A stretch of 41,625 nt of DNA from an uncultured Bacteroidota bacterium (GTDB lineage Bacteria > Bacteroidota > Bacteroidia > Bacteroidales > SZUA-534). Below are positions 34,351 through 41,625 of the stretch, piece by piece (position 1 is the first letter of the stretch; the number at the start of each line of letters is the position of its first letter). The stretch spans positions 1 to 41,625 of the forward strand of contig CAMKOM010000027.1 of the NCBI GenBank assembly GCA_946414435.1, written 5' to 3'. The position numbers were made by a program, and so were the translations under genes. The notes below the pieces were generated by a model. It made no database searches, was not told the origin of the DNA, and saw nothing but the letters and a program-made list of their open reading frames with translations.

Positions 34351-34419
34351 GTATTTGGTGTTAGGTGTTGGTGGGTTTGCTTTCAAAATTACCAACACCC
34401 ATTACCTGACACCAAATAC
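34351..34419. repeat. long imperfect inverted repeat between ribE and ispG
   Basis: GTATTTGGTGTTAGGT (34351-34366) is mirrored by the complement of ACCTGACACCAAATAC (34404-34419) with one mismatch, and GTGTTGGT (34365-34372) by ACCAACAC (34391-34398). The flank at 34310-34340 holds AGTTTTAAGTTATAAGTTG-like low-complexity sequence. No T-tract follows on either strand. Confidence 0.7.
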
Positions 34420-34446
34420 ACTGGCGCGATTTCCTGCGTCTAAATG

Positions 34447-35055
34447 TTATTCTTCGGACAGTTTTGTAATCTGTGCAATGTACTTTCCGATAATGTCGAA
34501 TTCCAGATTGACAATGGTTCCTTCCTTGATTGTGTGGAAGTTAGTGTTGTCGAAAGTGTAGGGAATTATGCAGACTTGGAACGAGTTGTGTGTTGGGCGG
34601 CAGACGGTCAGGCTCACGCCATTGACGGTCACAGAGCCTTTATCCACAGTTAGATAGCCGCGTTTGGCCATCTCTTTGTCGAAATCGTACTCGAAGGTGA
34701 AAACGTGGCTTCCCTCGGCATCTTCAACATTGGTGCAGCGAGCTGTTTTGTCCACGTGGCCTTGCACAATATGGCCGTCGAGTCGGCCGTTCATCAGCAT
34801 CGAGCGCTCAACATTCACCTTGTCACCAACCTTCAGTAGGCCAAGGTTCGAGCAGTCGAGCGTCTCTTTCATCGCAGTCACGGTGTAGGTGCCGTCTTTG
34901 ATACGCACCACCGTCAGGCAAACGCCGTTGTGCGCCACGCTCTGGTCGATTTTCAACTCATCTACAAACGAGCATTTCAGCGTGAAATGCAGATTCTCTT
35001 GGTCTTTCTCGATGCCGACAACTTCGGCAAACTCTTCAACAATTCCTGAAAACAT
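34447..35055 (-). CDS. ribE: riboflavin synthase alpha chain
   Basis: A 202-residue enzyme that dismutates two 6,7-dimethyl-8-ribityllumazines to riboflavin. It is built of two similar barrels: MFSGIVEEFAEVVGI with SVAHNGVCLTVV near residue 39 (first half), and GHIVQGHVDKTA with SVTVNGVSLTV near 135 (second half). Length and both lumazine-binding halves are complete. It supplies the substrate for RibF. It lies upstream of ispG on the same strand, with a 142-base repeat-filled spacer. Confidence 0.97.
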   Translation of the reverse strand: MFSGIVEEFAEVVGIEKDQENLHFTLKCSFVDELKIDQSVAHNGVCLTVVRIKDGTYTVTAMKETLDCSNLGLLKVGDKVNVERSMLMNGRLDGHIVQGHVDKTARCTNVEDAEGSHVFTFEYDFDKEMAKRGYLTVDKGSVTVNGVSLTVCRPTHNSFQVCIIPYTFDNTNFHTIKEGTIVNLEFDIIGKYIAQITKLSEE

Positions 35056-35176
35056 AGTCCAATGCTTTTATAACATTTTGTAATAACTGATATCGATAAC
35101 TTATTGATTGCCAATTGACATACACGTTGTTTGAAATTGATTTCCAAATAAATGTGATGGTGGCAAGTTATAGGAA

Positions 35177-35422
35177 TTACGCTTGCGGACGGAGTGTGTT
35201 GTTAATTTGGTTCACACCATTCTGTCCAGTCGAACTCATCTCGCTTCCGCGATATATCAAGCCGTCTTTGATAATGCCGATAATGGCCCACGACAACAGC
35301 AGGCACCATGGCAGCGGGTCGGTGCGGCCAGTCTCCACATAGCAATTCACAATGCCTACAACACTGACAATTAGGGCCATAACATCAAGAATGACCAACG
35401 TAATAAAAATGCCTTTCATCAT
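35177..35422 (-). CDS. small two-helix membrane protein, unknown function
   Basis: An 81-residue protein with two hydrophobic helices (about 4-27 and 38-55) separated by a short polar loop (ETGRTDPLP), and a polar C-terminus. I do not recognise a family. Support for a real gene is a sensible start (ATG at 35422, another one codon later), membrane-like composition and a good promoter element 33-40 bases upstream. Neighbours give no clue. Confidence 0.55.
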   Translation of the reverse strand: MMKGIFITLVILDVMALIVSVVGIVNCYVETGRTDPLPWCLLLSWAIIGIIKDGLIYRGSEMSSTGQNGVNQINNTLRPQA

Positions 35423-35454
35423 CTCAATCCAGTTTTTTTGGTTTTTACGTCCTA

Positions 35455-35462
35455 CAAAGATA
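35455..35462 (-). promoter_or_regulatory. candidate -7 element for the small membrane protein
   Basis: On the reverse strand TATCTTTG matches TAnnTTTG; a weak CTG lies 19 bases further upstream. Confidence 0.45.
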
Positions 35463-35494
35463 ATTGAATAATTGAATGATGCAGGTCAGATGTT

Positions 35495-37078
35495 TCACTT
35501 TACCCTAACACCGTGCAGATATGTTTGCTCAACGGCAACTTGCGGTAGTTCAGGTTGATACATGGTTGTAATATTTTTGCCGACAACTACAAAGTCAGCC
35601 CATTTGCCAACTTCAATACTCCCTTTATGCTGCTCGTCGAATTGCGCGTATGCGCCCCAGATAGTGAGTGATTTAAGGACTTGGGTTGGTGTCATTTTCT
35701 GACTTTGTTTGTTGTGCGTCTTGCGCTTGTCCTGACTCATGGCAGCATACATTATCTCCATTGGGTTTAAAGGGCCATAGGGCGCGTTGCTGCCACTCAC
35801 AATCCCTTGATTTTGTCCTAAAAGCTGCTTCCAGGCAAAGACTTCTTTCTTCAGTTTTCGGTTGAGATTGCCGGAAATGTAAGGTTTATTGTATTCATAC
35901 TGAGTTGGTTGTACCGATGGAATAATATTGAAATGTCCAAAATATTTCAAGTCTTTTTTCGCAATCAGGTGCAGATTTTCAACACGCCAGCGCATGGCGT
36001 TTTTATTGGGCAGAATGCTGGCGTAGGTTTTTAGAACCAGTCTTGCGGCCGAATCGCCATAACAGCCCACGCTCATCTGAAAGCCGTGATATAAAGCCGT
36101 TTGGCACAGAGATTTCAAACTGTCGGGGCTGATGCGCAGTTTGCCGTTGGGCGTACCATTGGCATCGGGTTGCAGCATAACTGAATTGTGCAGCGACATC
36201 CGTCCGTCGATGTCTATGTTTACAGCAAGCAGTTTCAATTTCTCGGTTTTGACAGGCATACGGCTGATGTAGTGCCGCATGTTTTCGGCCGATGGTTCAA
36301 GGGCGGCATAGATGGGTATTTGCAGGCAGCCGGTTTTGTAGAGGCTGTCGAGAAGTTGCACGTTTTCGTATGTTGCGCCAATGTCTGATGTCGATGTGAT
36401 TCCGGCATCGAAGCAGTGCCGTTCAGCGCGCAGAACCATTTGCACCAGCTCGTCGTTGGTTGGGGTTGGAAGATAATCCGCGGCTTGCCGGGCCTGATTG
36501 CCGACAAGGTATCCACCGTTTCCGGCATCGCTCATACCGGCCTGAGAAAGCATAGCACTGTTGACAAGGGCATATTTGTAGTCTTTTGTCCAAATGAAAA
36601 CGGGTGTGTCGCCCAAAACCTTGTCGAGTACTGAGTTATCTTGGATGATGCAATCGTCGGGCGGCGAATAGGTCAGATTCCGGGCCACAATCCACTTGCC
36701 GGGGTTGTTCTTTTTGAAATCCGACAATTTGTTGAGCACGGCGTTCATGCTTTCAGCATTGTCAAGGTCAATTTGCGCCAGAGTCATCGCGTACAGCATA
36801 AAATGAGCGTGCGAGTCGATGAATCCGGGGTATACGAATTTTCCCTTCAGGTTTAGAATGCTGTCCGATGTGTAGCGGGCTAGAATGTTGGCGTCGCTGC
36901 CGATTGCCACAAATTTGCCGTCGCGTATGGCTGCGCTCTGCACCACCGCGAAGCTGTTGTTGACGGTGTATATTTTTGCGTTCTTGATTATAAGGTCCAC
37001 TTCTTCTTTCTGCCGACAGCCGGTAGCCAGCAGCGAGCAACTTATCATAATCAGCAAAATGTGCTTATCTAATCTCAT
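35495..37078 (-). CDS. amidohydrolase (YtcJ-like) lipoprotein with degenerate active site
   Basis: A 527-residue lipoprotein: ATG 37078 opens a signal sequence ending in the lipobox LATG-Cys21, so an upstream open frame to 37132 is discarded. The fold is that of YtcJ-like amidohydrolases (amidohydrolase_3): beta-sandwich start (VDLIIKNAKIYTV), GFIDSHAHF with His90 and His92, and the C-terminal KGSIEVGKWADFVVV. However, four positions that normally bind or surround the metal centre differ from the usual motifs: Asn287 where KLFADG-type sequences have Lys, Gly338 instead of His in the HAIGD motif, Asn368 instead of His in the EHAQ motif, and Asn431 instead of Asp in the GSD motif. It may be a catalytically dead binding protein or use a different centre. 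It has its own promoter. Confidence 0.82.
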   Translation of the reverse strand: MRLDKHILLIMISCSLLATGCRQKEEVDLIIKNAKIYTVNNSFAVVQSAAIRDGKFVAIGSDANILARYTSDSILNLKGKFVYPGFIDSHAHFMLYAMTLAQIDLDNAESMNAVLNKLSDFKKNNPGKWIVARNLTYSPPDDCIIQDNSVLDKVLGDTPVFIWTKDYKYALVNSAMLSQAGMSDAGNGGYLVGNQARQAADYLPTPTNDELVQMVLRAERHCFDAGITSTSDIGATYENVQLLDSLYKTGCLQIPIYAALEPSAENMRHYISRMPVKTEKLKLLAVNIDIDGRMSLHNSVMLQPDANGTPNGKLRISPDSLKSLCQTALYHGFQMSVGCYGDSAARLVLKTYASILPNKNAMRWRVENLHLIAKKDLKYFGHFNIIPSVQPTQYEYNKPYISGNLNRKLKKEVFAWKQLLGQNQGIVSGSNAPYGPLNPMEIMYAAMSQDKRKTHNKQSQKMTPTQVLKSLTIWGAYAQFDEQHKGSIEVGKWADFVVVGKNITTMYQPELPQVAVEQTYLHGVRVK

Positions 37079-37160
37079 TGTCCAAATCTGTTTAATATGT
37101 CGGGGCTCATTTTCCCGGCGCAATATATCCATAAAAGTGAATCTCGGGAATTCACCATTT

Positions 37161-37189
37161 CAAATATATTTATTTCGGCACATTGTCAA
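37161..37189 (-). promoter_or_regulatory. promoter of the amidohydrolase-like gene
   Basis: Reverse strand: TTG (37189-37187), 18 bases, TATATTTG (37168-37161), about 80 bases before the ATG. Its -33 element abuts that of the divergent SiaC promoter. Confidence 0.6.
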
Positions 37190-37219
37190 TTGCTAATTTT
37201 CATTTGTTAACTATTTTTG
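37190..37219 (+). promoter_or_regulatory. promoter of the SiaC-family gene
   Basis: TTG at 37190-37192, 19 bases, TATTTTTG at 37212-37219, an exact consensus match; start of transcription expected near 37226, 40 bases before the ATG. Confidence 0.65.
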
Positions 37220-37266
37220 TAGGCGATGTGCAACGCATCATCTTAATTTTTCAAAAATTGTTTCGA

Positions 37267-37641
37267 ATGGCACCGTTAATTATCAATGGCACCGAAGACA
37301 CCCCCGAAGTTGTTTTCGATCCGGCAACCGGAAAATTCTCAATCTCAGGCACTTCGATTCCCGAAAACGCACGTAAGTTCTACGACCAGATTATCGAGTG
37401 GCTTGACGGCTATATGAAAGAACCAGCCGTAGACACCAGTATCAGCTTCAAGCTCAAGTACTTCAATACGGCTTCGACAAAATACCTGTTCGACATCATG
37501 GTTTTGCTCAAACCACTCTCGGGTGGCAAGAATACTTTGGTTTACAATTGGTTTTTCCTAGGCGACGACGAAGATATGTACGAAGCGGGGCAGGGGTTCT
37601 CTAAAATGCTGCGCCATCCTTTCAATTTCGTGAAATACTGA
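37267..37641 (+). CDS. SiaC-family regulatory phosphoprotein (DUF1987)
   Basis: A 124-residue cytoplasmic protein beginning MAPLIINGTEDTPEVVFD, typical for DUF1987/SiaC. In Pseudomonas, SiaC is phosphorylated on a Thr by the kinase SiaB and dephosphorylated by SiaA, and in its free form activates the diguanylate cyclase SiaD. The Thr-containing YFNTAST motif (near residue 67) is present here. No SiaA, SiaB or GGDEF gene is in the window, so partners are unknown. The upstream frame to 37183 is discarded because it would run through the promoter. Confidence 0.85.
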   Translation: MAPLIINGTEDTPEVVFDPATGKFSISGTSIPENARKFYDQIIEWLDGYMKEPAVDTSISFKLKYFNTASTKYLFDIMVLLKPLSGGKNTLVYNWFFLGDDEDMYEAGQGFSKMLRHPFNFVKY

Positions 37642-37754
37642 ATCCGTCATAACCACCAGTTACGGGCGGCGTTTAATACCAATGCCCTCCGGAAGTAGGT
37701 CGTGTGGCTTTTGGCCGTTGCCAACATTTTGTTTCCTAATTGCAAACTAACCGC

Positions 37755-37762
37755 TACTTTTG
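37755..37762 (+). promoter_or_regulatory. -7 element of the glycosyltransferase gene
   Basis: TACTTTTG followed by CACC is a frequent form of the Bacteroidetes -7 element; it lies 20 bases before the ATG at 37782. TTTG at 37728-37731 is 23 bases upstream, slightly too far for an ideal -33. Confidence 0.5.
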
Positions 37763-37781
37763 CACCCGCAAATACAGAGAG

Positions 37782-38915
37782 ATGATAATTGCAGTAAACA
37801 CCCAGTCGTTACTGAAAGACAAACTCGAAGGTTTGGGCAGTTTCGCCGATGAAATACTGTCGCGGATGGTGCGCAACCATCCTGAGCACAAGTTCGTGTT
37901 CATCTTCGACCGTCAGTGGGATCCGTCATTCATCTATGCCGACAACGTCCTTCCAGTAAGGACAATGCTACCGTCACGTCATCCGCTGCTTTGGTATATG
38001 CGGTTTGAGCACGAAATACCCGAAATCATCAAGCGTCACAAAGCCGACTTGTTTCTCTCAACTGACGGATACACCCCCGTGCATCCACCCGTGCCTACAT
38101 ATAATATTATTCATGACATTGGGTTTGTGCATAACACTAAAAGTCAGCCGTTTCTGACTAATCGTTACTATAACCGCTATTTTCCGCAGTTTGCGCGCAA
38201 TGCCGGCCGTATAGGGACGGTGTCGGAATACTCAAAAGCCGATATTGTAAAAACTTGGAATATCAACCCTGACAATATAGATGTCATTTACAATGGTGTG
38301 AAAACTGTGTTCGGGCCGCTTGCTGACACCGAGCAGCAACAAGTGCGCGACAGAATTACCGACGGGTGTCCGTATTTTGTGTTCGTGGGGTCGCTCAATC
38401 AGCGTAAAAATGTCGAAGGAATGCTGCGAGCTTTCGATATTTATAAAGAAAAGACAGGCTCGGTCCACAAGATGGTGGTGGTTGGCGAGTGCATGTGGTC
38501 GATGTCGACTATTGATCATGAACTTGAGCACATGCGTCACGCCGATGATGTTATCTTTCTTGGCCGTTTGCAGCCGCAAGAGCTTGCCCATGTGGTGGCA
38601 AGCGCACAGGCGCTTGTCTTGGTGTCGTTTCTCGAAGGGTTTGGCGTACCGCTTGTCGAAGCGATGAACTGCGATGTGCCCGTAATAACATCAAACTGTA
38701 CATCGATGCCTGAAGTTGTAGGGGATGCCGGATTGTTTGTCAACCCGCAGTCAGATGCCGAAATTGCCGCCGCCATGGAGCATATGGCCGCTGATGCTGA
38801 GTTGCGCGCTAAGCTTATTGCAAATGCACGGATTCAGCGGCAAAAATTCTCATGGAACAAATCGGCCGTCGATCTTTGGAACGGGATTGAGAAGCTGATG
38901 GTCGGAAAAGATTAA
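37782..38915 (+). CDS. glycosyltransferase family 4 protein
   Basis: A 377-residue GT-B fold glycosyltransferase. The C-terminal half shows YFVFVGSLNQRKNVEGMLRAF (near residue 200) and the nucleotide-sugar site SFLEGFGVPLVEAMNCDVPVI (near 285) with the paired Glu of the EX7E motif. The N-terminal half (GLGSFADEIL, then TVSEYSKADIV near 149) is the acceptor side. It may build surface glycan or lipopolysaccharide, but no other glycan gene is adjacent. ATG 37782 is chosen because a TTG upstream at 37740 would place the promoter box inside the gene. Confidence 0.9.
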   Translation: MIIAVNTQSLLKDKLEGLGSFADEILSRMVRNHPEHKFVFIFDRQWDPSFIYADNVLPVRTMLPSRHPLLWYMRFEHEIPEIIKRHKADLFLSTDGYTPVHPPVPTYNIIHDIGFVHNTKSQPFLTNRYYNRYFPQFARNAGRIGTVSEYSKADIVKTWNINPDNIDVIYNGVKTVFGPLADTEQQQVRDRITDGCPYFVFVGSLNQRKNVEGMLRAFDIYKEKTGSVHKMVVVGECMWSMSTIDHELEHMRHADDVIFLGRLQPQELAHVVASAQALVLVSFLEGFGVPLVEAMNCDVPVITSNCTSMPEVVGDAGLFVNPQSDAEIAAAMEHMAADAELRAKLIANARIQRQKFSWNKSAVDLWNGIEKLMVGKD

Positions 38916-38923
38916 ATCCGGTC

Positions 38924-39520
38924 TTATTCCTTGTAAGTTTTTACTTTTTCGAGTACTTCATAAACAGAGTGCGCCCAGTAGTTGCGCAAGCCGAAACCGG
39001 CAGGTTTGCCAGTCAATGACCAATGACGAGAAATGTTACGAGTGTCGATATCGAAAAGCACAAACTCGAAAGTTCCCTCCTCGCCAGGCTTGTCGAGAGT
39101 TTCCATAATCATCACCAAACCTACTCCGTGGTTGTACGGAACAATATTCAAGTTTCTGACAGTCTGAGCAATAATCGAATCGCTTAGGGAGTGCCCCTTG
39201 ACAATGGTTTTGATTGAATCGAGCGGAATAGTATCGTTCATATTGGTCACGGCATCGATGCGGATTTCGTTCATTGGTTTGCCTACAAACTTGGCCACGT
39301 TGTATTTCTCGGGTTCCGTGATAAATAGCATATTGATGTCACCGAAGGCCTTGCGGAGTTTTTCGGGCTCGTCAACAGAGCCGTAAACACGGCCTTTAGA
39401 GAAGTCGATGCCATAGAATGTCATACTGCCAAGGCCCGCCAGCGGACTCATTTTCTTTTGTGCCGTGGCCGATAAAACCAATGCGGCCACCATTGCCAAT
39501 GATAATACAATTCGTTTCAT
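38924..39520 (-). CDS. secreted protein of unknown function
   Basis: A 198-residue protein with a signal peptide (MKRIVLSLAMVAALVLSATAQ, cleaved after AQ or close by). The remainder is a soluble mixed domain; LNIVPYNHGVGLVMIMETLDK and EGTFEFVLFDIDTRNI suggest beta strands. I do not recognise the family. It is convergent with the glycosyltransferase, whose stop is 8 bases away, and the two may share no proper terminator. ATG 39520 is taken for the signal peptide; the frame is open to 39544. Confidence 0.7.
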   Translation of the reverse strand: MKRIVLSLAMVAALVLSATAQKKMSPLAGLGSMTFYGIDFSKGRVYGSVDEPEKLRKAFGDINMLFITEPEKYNVAKFVGKPMNEIRIDAVTNMNDTIPLDSIKTIVKGHSLSDSIIAQTVRNLNIVPYNHGVGLVMIMETLDKPGEEGTFEFVLFDIDTRNISRHWSLTGKPAGFGLRNYWAHSVYEVLEKVKTYKE

Positions 39521-39611
39521 ATCTTTTTTTTTGACTTCAGACAACGGACGTCAGACTATAGACATCTTCCATCCAAAACACTTATAACTTTTAAAACTTA
39601 TTACTTATAAT

Positions 39612-40910
39612 TTATCTTAAATCATAGAATTTCACCGGTTTGCGGCTCATTTCGGGGTAGAGCAGTTTGTTGATATACTCTGGCGACTCGAAACTGATGG
39701 CCGGCGCCACACGCACCTTCGAGCGGAAAATATCCTTGATTTCCTTTGCATAAGCCTCATCGGAACGTGTAGAGCCGATGCGCACCTTGATATCGTCGGT
39801 GCCAAGCTCGTTGGTGAACACCTCAACCACATAGTTTTTCACATCGTGGATGCCGTCCAGAATATCGAACAATGCGGGCGGGTAAAGTGTTGTCCCTTTG
39901 TATTTTATCATTTGTCCCTTGCGCCCGATGACAGAACTTAGACGCATTGTGTTGCGGCCGCATTTGCATGGCTCGTTGTAGTGGTAGCATACGTCGCCAG
40001 TCTTGAATCGCAGCAGCGGCATTCCCTCAACGCCAAGCGATGTGATGGTTACCTCGCCCGGCTCGTTGTCGGCCACAGGCTGGTTGTTCTCGTCAAGGAA
40101 CTCTACAATGATAAGCTCAGGCTGTACATGACCGCCGTTGTATTGATCGCAATCGGTGAACGACGACTGCATCTCGGTGCTAGCGTAGGTGGTGTGCAGT
40201 TTCAGTTCTGGCCACTTCTCGTTGATTTTCTTGCCGAGCGTGGTGTATTCGCCATCGGGTTTATATAGTGCTTCACCAATGCAGATGCACTTCTTCAAGC
40301 TCGAATGGTGATGGTCGATGCCGTTCTTTTCTGCAAAATCGGCTAATTTTATCAGGAACGAAGGCACACACATGCAGCATGTTGGATGGATGCGGTTGAT
40401 GGTGTCCCACTGCAACTCGGGTATTCCATTGCCCACACGCGAGACTCCCATACCCACTTCGCGGCAACCAAGGAAATAAGCCAGACCAGCCATAAAACGG
40501 CGGTCGATGGTGACCATTTCCTGCATAATGTCGTTGCGGGTGAGCCCGGCTGTGGTGAACGACAGATACTCGTTGTAAGCCAGGCGGTCAAGGTCGTTAT
40601 TTGTCAAGGCGAACGTCACGGGGTTGCCCATTGTGCCTGAAGTGGTTACGTAGTCGATGACATCGGCCTTGTCGACGCACAGAAACTCATCGTTGTGAAG
40701 TTGCAGGTCGGTTTTGGTGGTGACGGGGATCTGCCGCAAGTCTTCAATGGTGCGTATCTTGCTGATGTCGATATGGTTATCGGTAAACATACGCTGATAG
40801 AATTTCGAGTGAGCCTGCAGATAGGCCAACGCCTCGGCCAGCCGTGCCTCCTGAAAAGCTTTGATTTCGGCCGGAGATTTGTACTGAATTTGTGAATCTT
40901 TTGTAATCAT
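39612..40910 (-). CDS. PaaK-like acyl-CoA ligase (phenylacetate-CoA ligase family)
   Basis: A 432-residue ANL-superfamily enzyme forming an aryl- or acyl-CoA with ATP. The P-loop YVTTSGTMGNPVTFA (near residue 83), the adenylate-binding YASTEMQSSF (near 237), FKTGDVC (near 302) and the C-terminal KGTTLYPPALFDIL motif (near 335) match PaaK-type ligases. Bacteroidales have such genes near indolepyruvate oxidoreductases, but none is here, so the substrate (phenylacetate, indoleacetate or similar) is open. ATG 40910 is taken over an upstream TTG at 40928. Confidence 0.88.
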   Translation of the reverse strand: MITKDSQIQYKSPAEIKAFQEARLAEALAYLQAHSKFYQRMFTDNHIDISKIRTIEDLRQIPVTTKTDLQLHNDEFLCVDKADVIDYVTTSGTMGNPVTFALTNNDLDRLAYNEYLSFTTAGLTRNDIMQEMVTIDRRFMAGLAYFLGCREVGMGVSRVGNGIPELQWDTINRIHPTCCMCVPSFLIKLADFAEKNGIDHHHSSLKKCICIGEALYKPDGEYTTLGKKINEKWPELKLHTTYASTEMQSSFTDCDQYNGGHVQPELIIVEFLDENNQPVADNEPGEVTITSLGVEGMPLLRFKTGDVCYHYNEPCKCGRNTMRLSSVIGRKGQMIKYKGTTLYPPALFDILDGIHDVKNYVVEVFTNELGTDDIKVRIGSTRSDEAYAKEIKDIFRSKVRVAPAISFESPEYINKLLYPEMSRKPVKFYDLR

Positions 40911-40977
40911 TATCTGTTTGTTTTTCAAACGTGTTGCCCACCAAAAGAGATGCGTTTGGCAGCCAATTGACGCATCA

Positions 40978-40985
40978 CAAATGTA
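40978..40985 (-). promoter_or_regulatory. candidate -7 element for the PaaK-like gene
   Basis: Reverse strand TACATTTG, exact TAnnTTTG match, about 70 bases before the ATG; no good -33. Confidence 0.45.
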
Positions 40986-41080
40986 AATATTATTGGTAAA
41001 CTGGTGTCCCGATAATTATTGTGACGAATAATCGGTGAATTGAGGGCAATCAACACTAACACCTTCTTGTTCTAGTTTGA

Positions 41081-41089
41081 GGGGGGGGG
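41081..41089 (+). repeat. run of nine G in the intergenic region
   Basis: GGGGGGGGG between the terminator of the MBG-domain gene and the promoter region of the PaaK-like gene. Such tracts are prone to slippage and to sequencing error. Confidence 0.8.
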
Positions 41090-41090
41090 T

Positions 41091-41129
41091 AAAAAACAAA
41101 AACCGCGGTTCCGAACTTGTCGGACCGCG
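41091..41129 (-). terminator. intrinsic terminator of the MBG-domain gene
   Basis: On the reverse strand CGCGGTCCGA pairs with TCGGAACCGCG (one bulge), followed by a T-rich tract (TTTTTGTTTTTT). It is 32 bases downstream of the stop codon. Confidence 0.85.
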
Positions 41130-41161
41130 ATTCAGTTAGCTTTTGTGGCGCTGACGGTTAG

Positions 41162-41536
41162 TTACTCTTCAGCCGAATCATCGCTGATTTGTAAGCATCC
41201 GTCTTCAACCACAAACACAACGTCTTTGTAATTAGGATTGACGTTGCAGAAATCGTTGCTGCTGATGCGCATCGGATAGGTTCCGGCGTTTACAGCACTA
41301 ACCGAATCGGTTGCGTAGCAAACAAAATCGTCTGCAGTGTAGCTGTCTGAACTTGCTTTGAATGTGTAGCCAATAGACGATTGGCGTTGGCCATTAAATG
41401 TCACATTTTTAATGTTACCTTTGATTGTCACCACAATTGTGTTGTCGTTGTTTTTCAACATCGATGATGCTGCGGTAATCACGCCACCCATTACTAATGC
41501 AATTGCTACAATGTGTAAAATTCTTTTCTTCCTCAT
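41162..41536 (-). CDS. small secreted protein with one MBG/YDG-type Ig-like domain
   Basis: A 124-residue protein with an N-terminal export or anchor segment (MRKKRILHIVAIALVMGGVI) and a single domain (about 35-118). The pattern NVTFNGQRQS, then VNAGTYPMRISSNDF and VVFVVEDGCLQI corresponds to the MBG (YDG) repeats of large bacterial surface proteins, where many copies are usually strung together; here one copy stands alone. There is no sorting domain or lipobox, so it is probably periplasmic or membrane-tethered. ATG 41536 is chosen for the basic signal start; the frame is open to 41563. Confidence 0.65.
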   Translation of the reverse strand: MRKKRILHIVAIALVMGGVITAASSMLKNNDNTIVVTIKGNIKNVTFNGQRQSSIGYTFKASSDSYTADDFVCYATDSVSAVNAGTYPMRISSNDFCNVNPNYKDVVFVVEDGCLQISDDSAEE

Positions 41537-41560
41537 AGCTTTAACCTTTTTTTCTCTTTG

Positions 41561-41568
41561 CAAAATTA
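41561..41568 (-). promoter_or_regulatory. candidate -7 element for the MBG-domain gene
   Basis: Reverse strand TAATTTTG, exact TAnnTTTG match, about 25 bases before the ATG. Confidence 0.45.
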
Positions 41569-41625
41569 CTTTCCATTATTGCTTTGGAATGATATTCATC
41601 GACTATTTTTTCAACACAGCAAATG

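Overview
The window looks like a chromosomal segment of an anaerobic Bacteroidales bacterium (phylum Bacteroidota), probably from a host-associated or uncultured lineage. The grounds are: several proteins with the C-terminal sorting domain of the type IX secretion system (T9SS) and a T9SS plug-like protein; promoters of the Bacteroidetes type (TTG, then TAnnTTTG) instead of sigma70 boxes; almost no Shine-Dalgarno sequences; the gene order trpB-E-G-D-C-F-A; a long three-domain type IspG; and family members that are mostly Bacteroidales (DUF4468, DUF4105/Lnb, DUF5103). No rRNA, tRNA, CRISPR array, integrase or transposase was seen.

Layout. 1-3.2 kb: the tail of one T9SS cargo protein, then a complete BspA-like leucine-rich repeat (LRR) surface protein. 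3.2-3.7 kb: a non-coding spacer with five consecutive hairpins. 3.7-5.7 kb: groES-groEL. 5.8-8.2 kb: a reverse-strand pair (a DUF4105/Lnb-like membrane protein and a Nudix hydrolase) that starts one base away from the divergent pyrE. 8.5-15.0 kb: one giant secreted protein (2154 aa) whose first 550 residues are about one fifth cysteine, followed by LRR blocks, an InlB-like repeat, a low-complexity linker and a T9SS sorting domain. 15.1-22.3 kb: the whole tryptophan operon, preceded by a 20-codon leader peptide with three consecutive Trp codons and a strong intrinsic terminator, which is a classical attenuator. Several spacers inside the operon are filled with short repeats.

22.4-31.1 kb: a secreted DUF4468 protein, ribF (reverse), a two-gene unit made of a membrane-anchored class III nucleotidyl cyclase fused to an HD phosphohydrolase plus a tandem-USP protein, then priA and a secreted beta-propeller. 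31.1-35.4 kb (reverse): T9SS plug-like protein, ispG, riboflavin synthase and a small membrane protein. 35.5-41.6 kb: an amidohydrolase-like lipoprotein that seems to have lost its metal-centre residues, a SiaC-family protein, a GT4 glycosyltransferase, a secreted hypothetical, a PaaK-like acyl-CoA ligase and a small MBG-domain secreted protein.

How the genes fit together: housekeeping functions (chaperonin, pyrimidine, tryptophan, riboflavin/FAD, isoprenoid and replication-restart genes) are interleaved with cell-surface genes. The surface proteins with sorting domains and the plug-like protein point to an active T9SS. The most unusual items are the cysteine-rich giant protein, the cyclase-HD/USP signalling unit, the Trp-codon attenuator, and the amidohydrolase-like protein with a degenerate active site. 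All functional calls rest on motif recognition by eye; no database search was possible.
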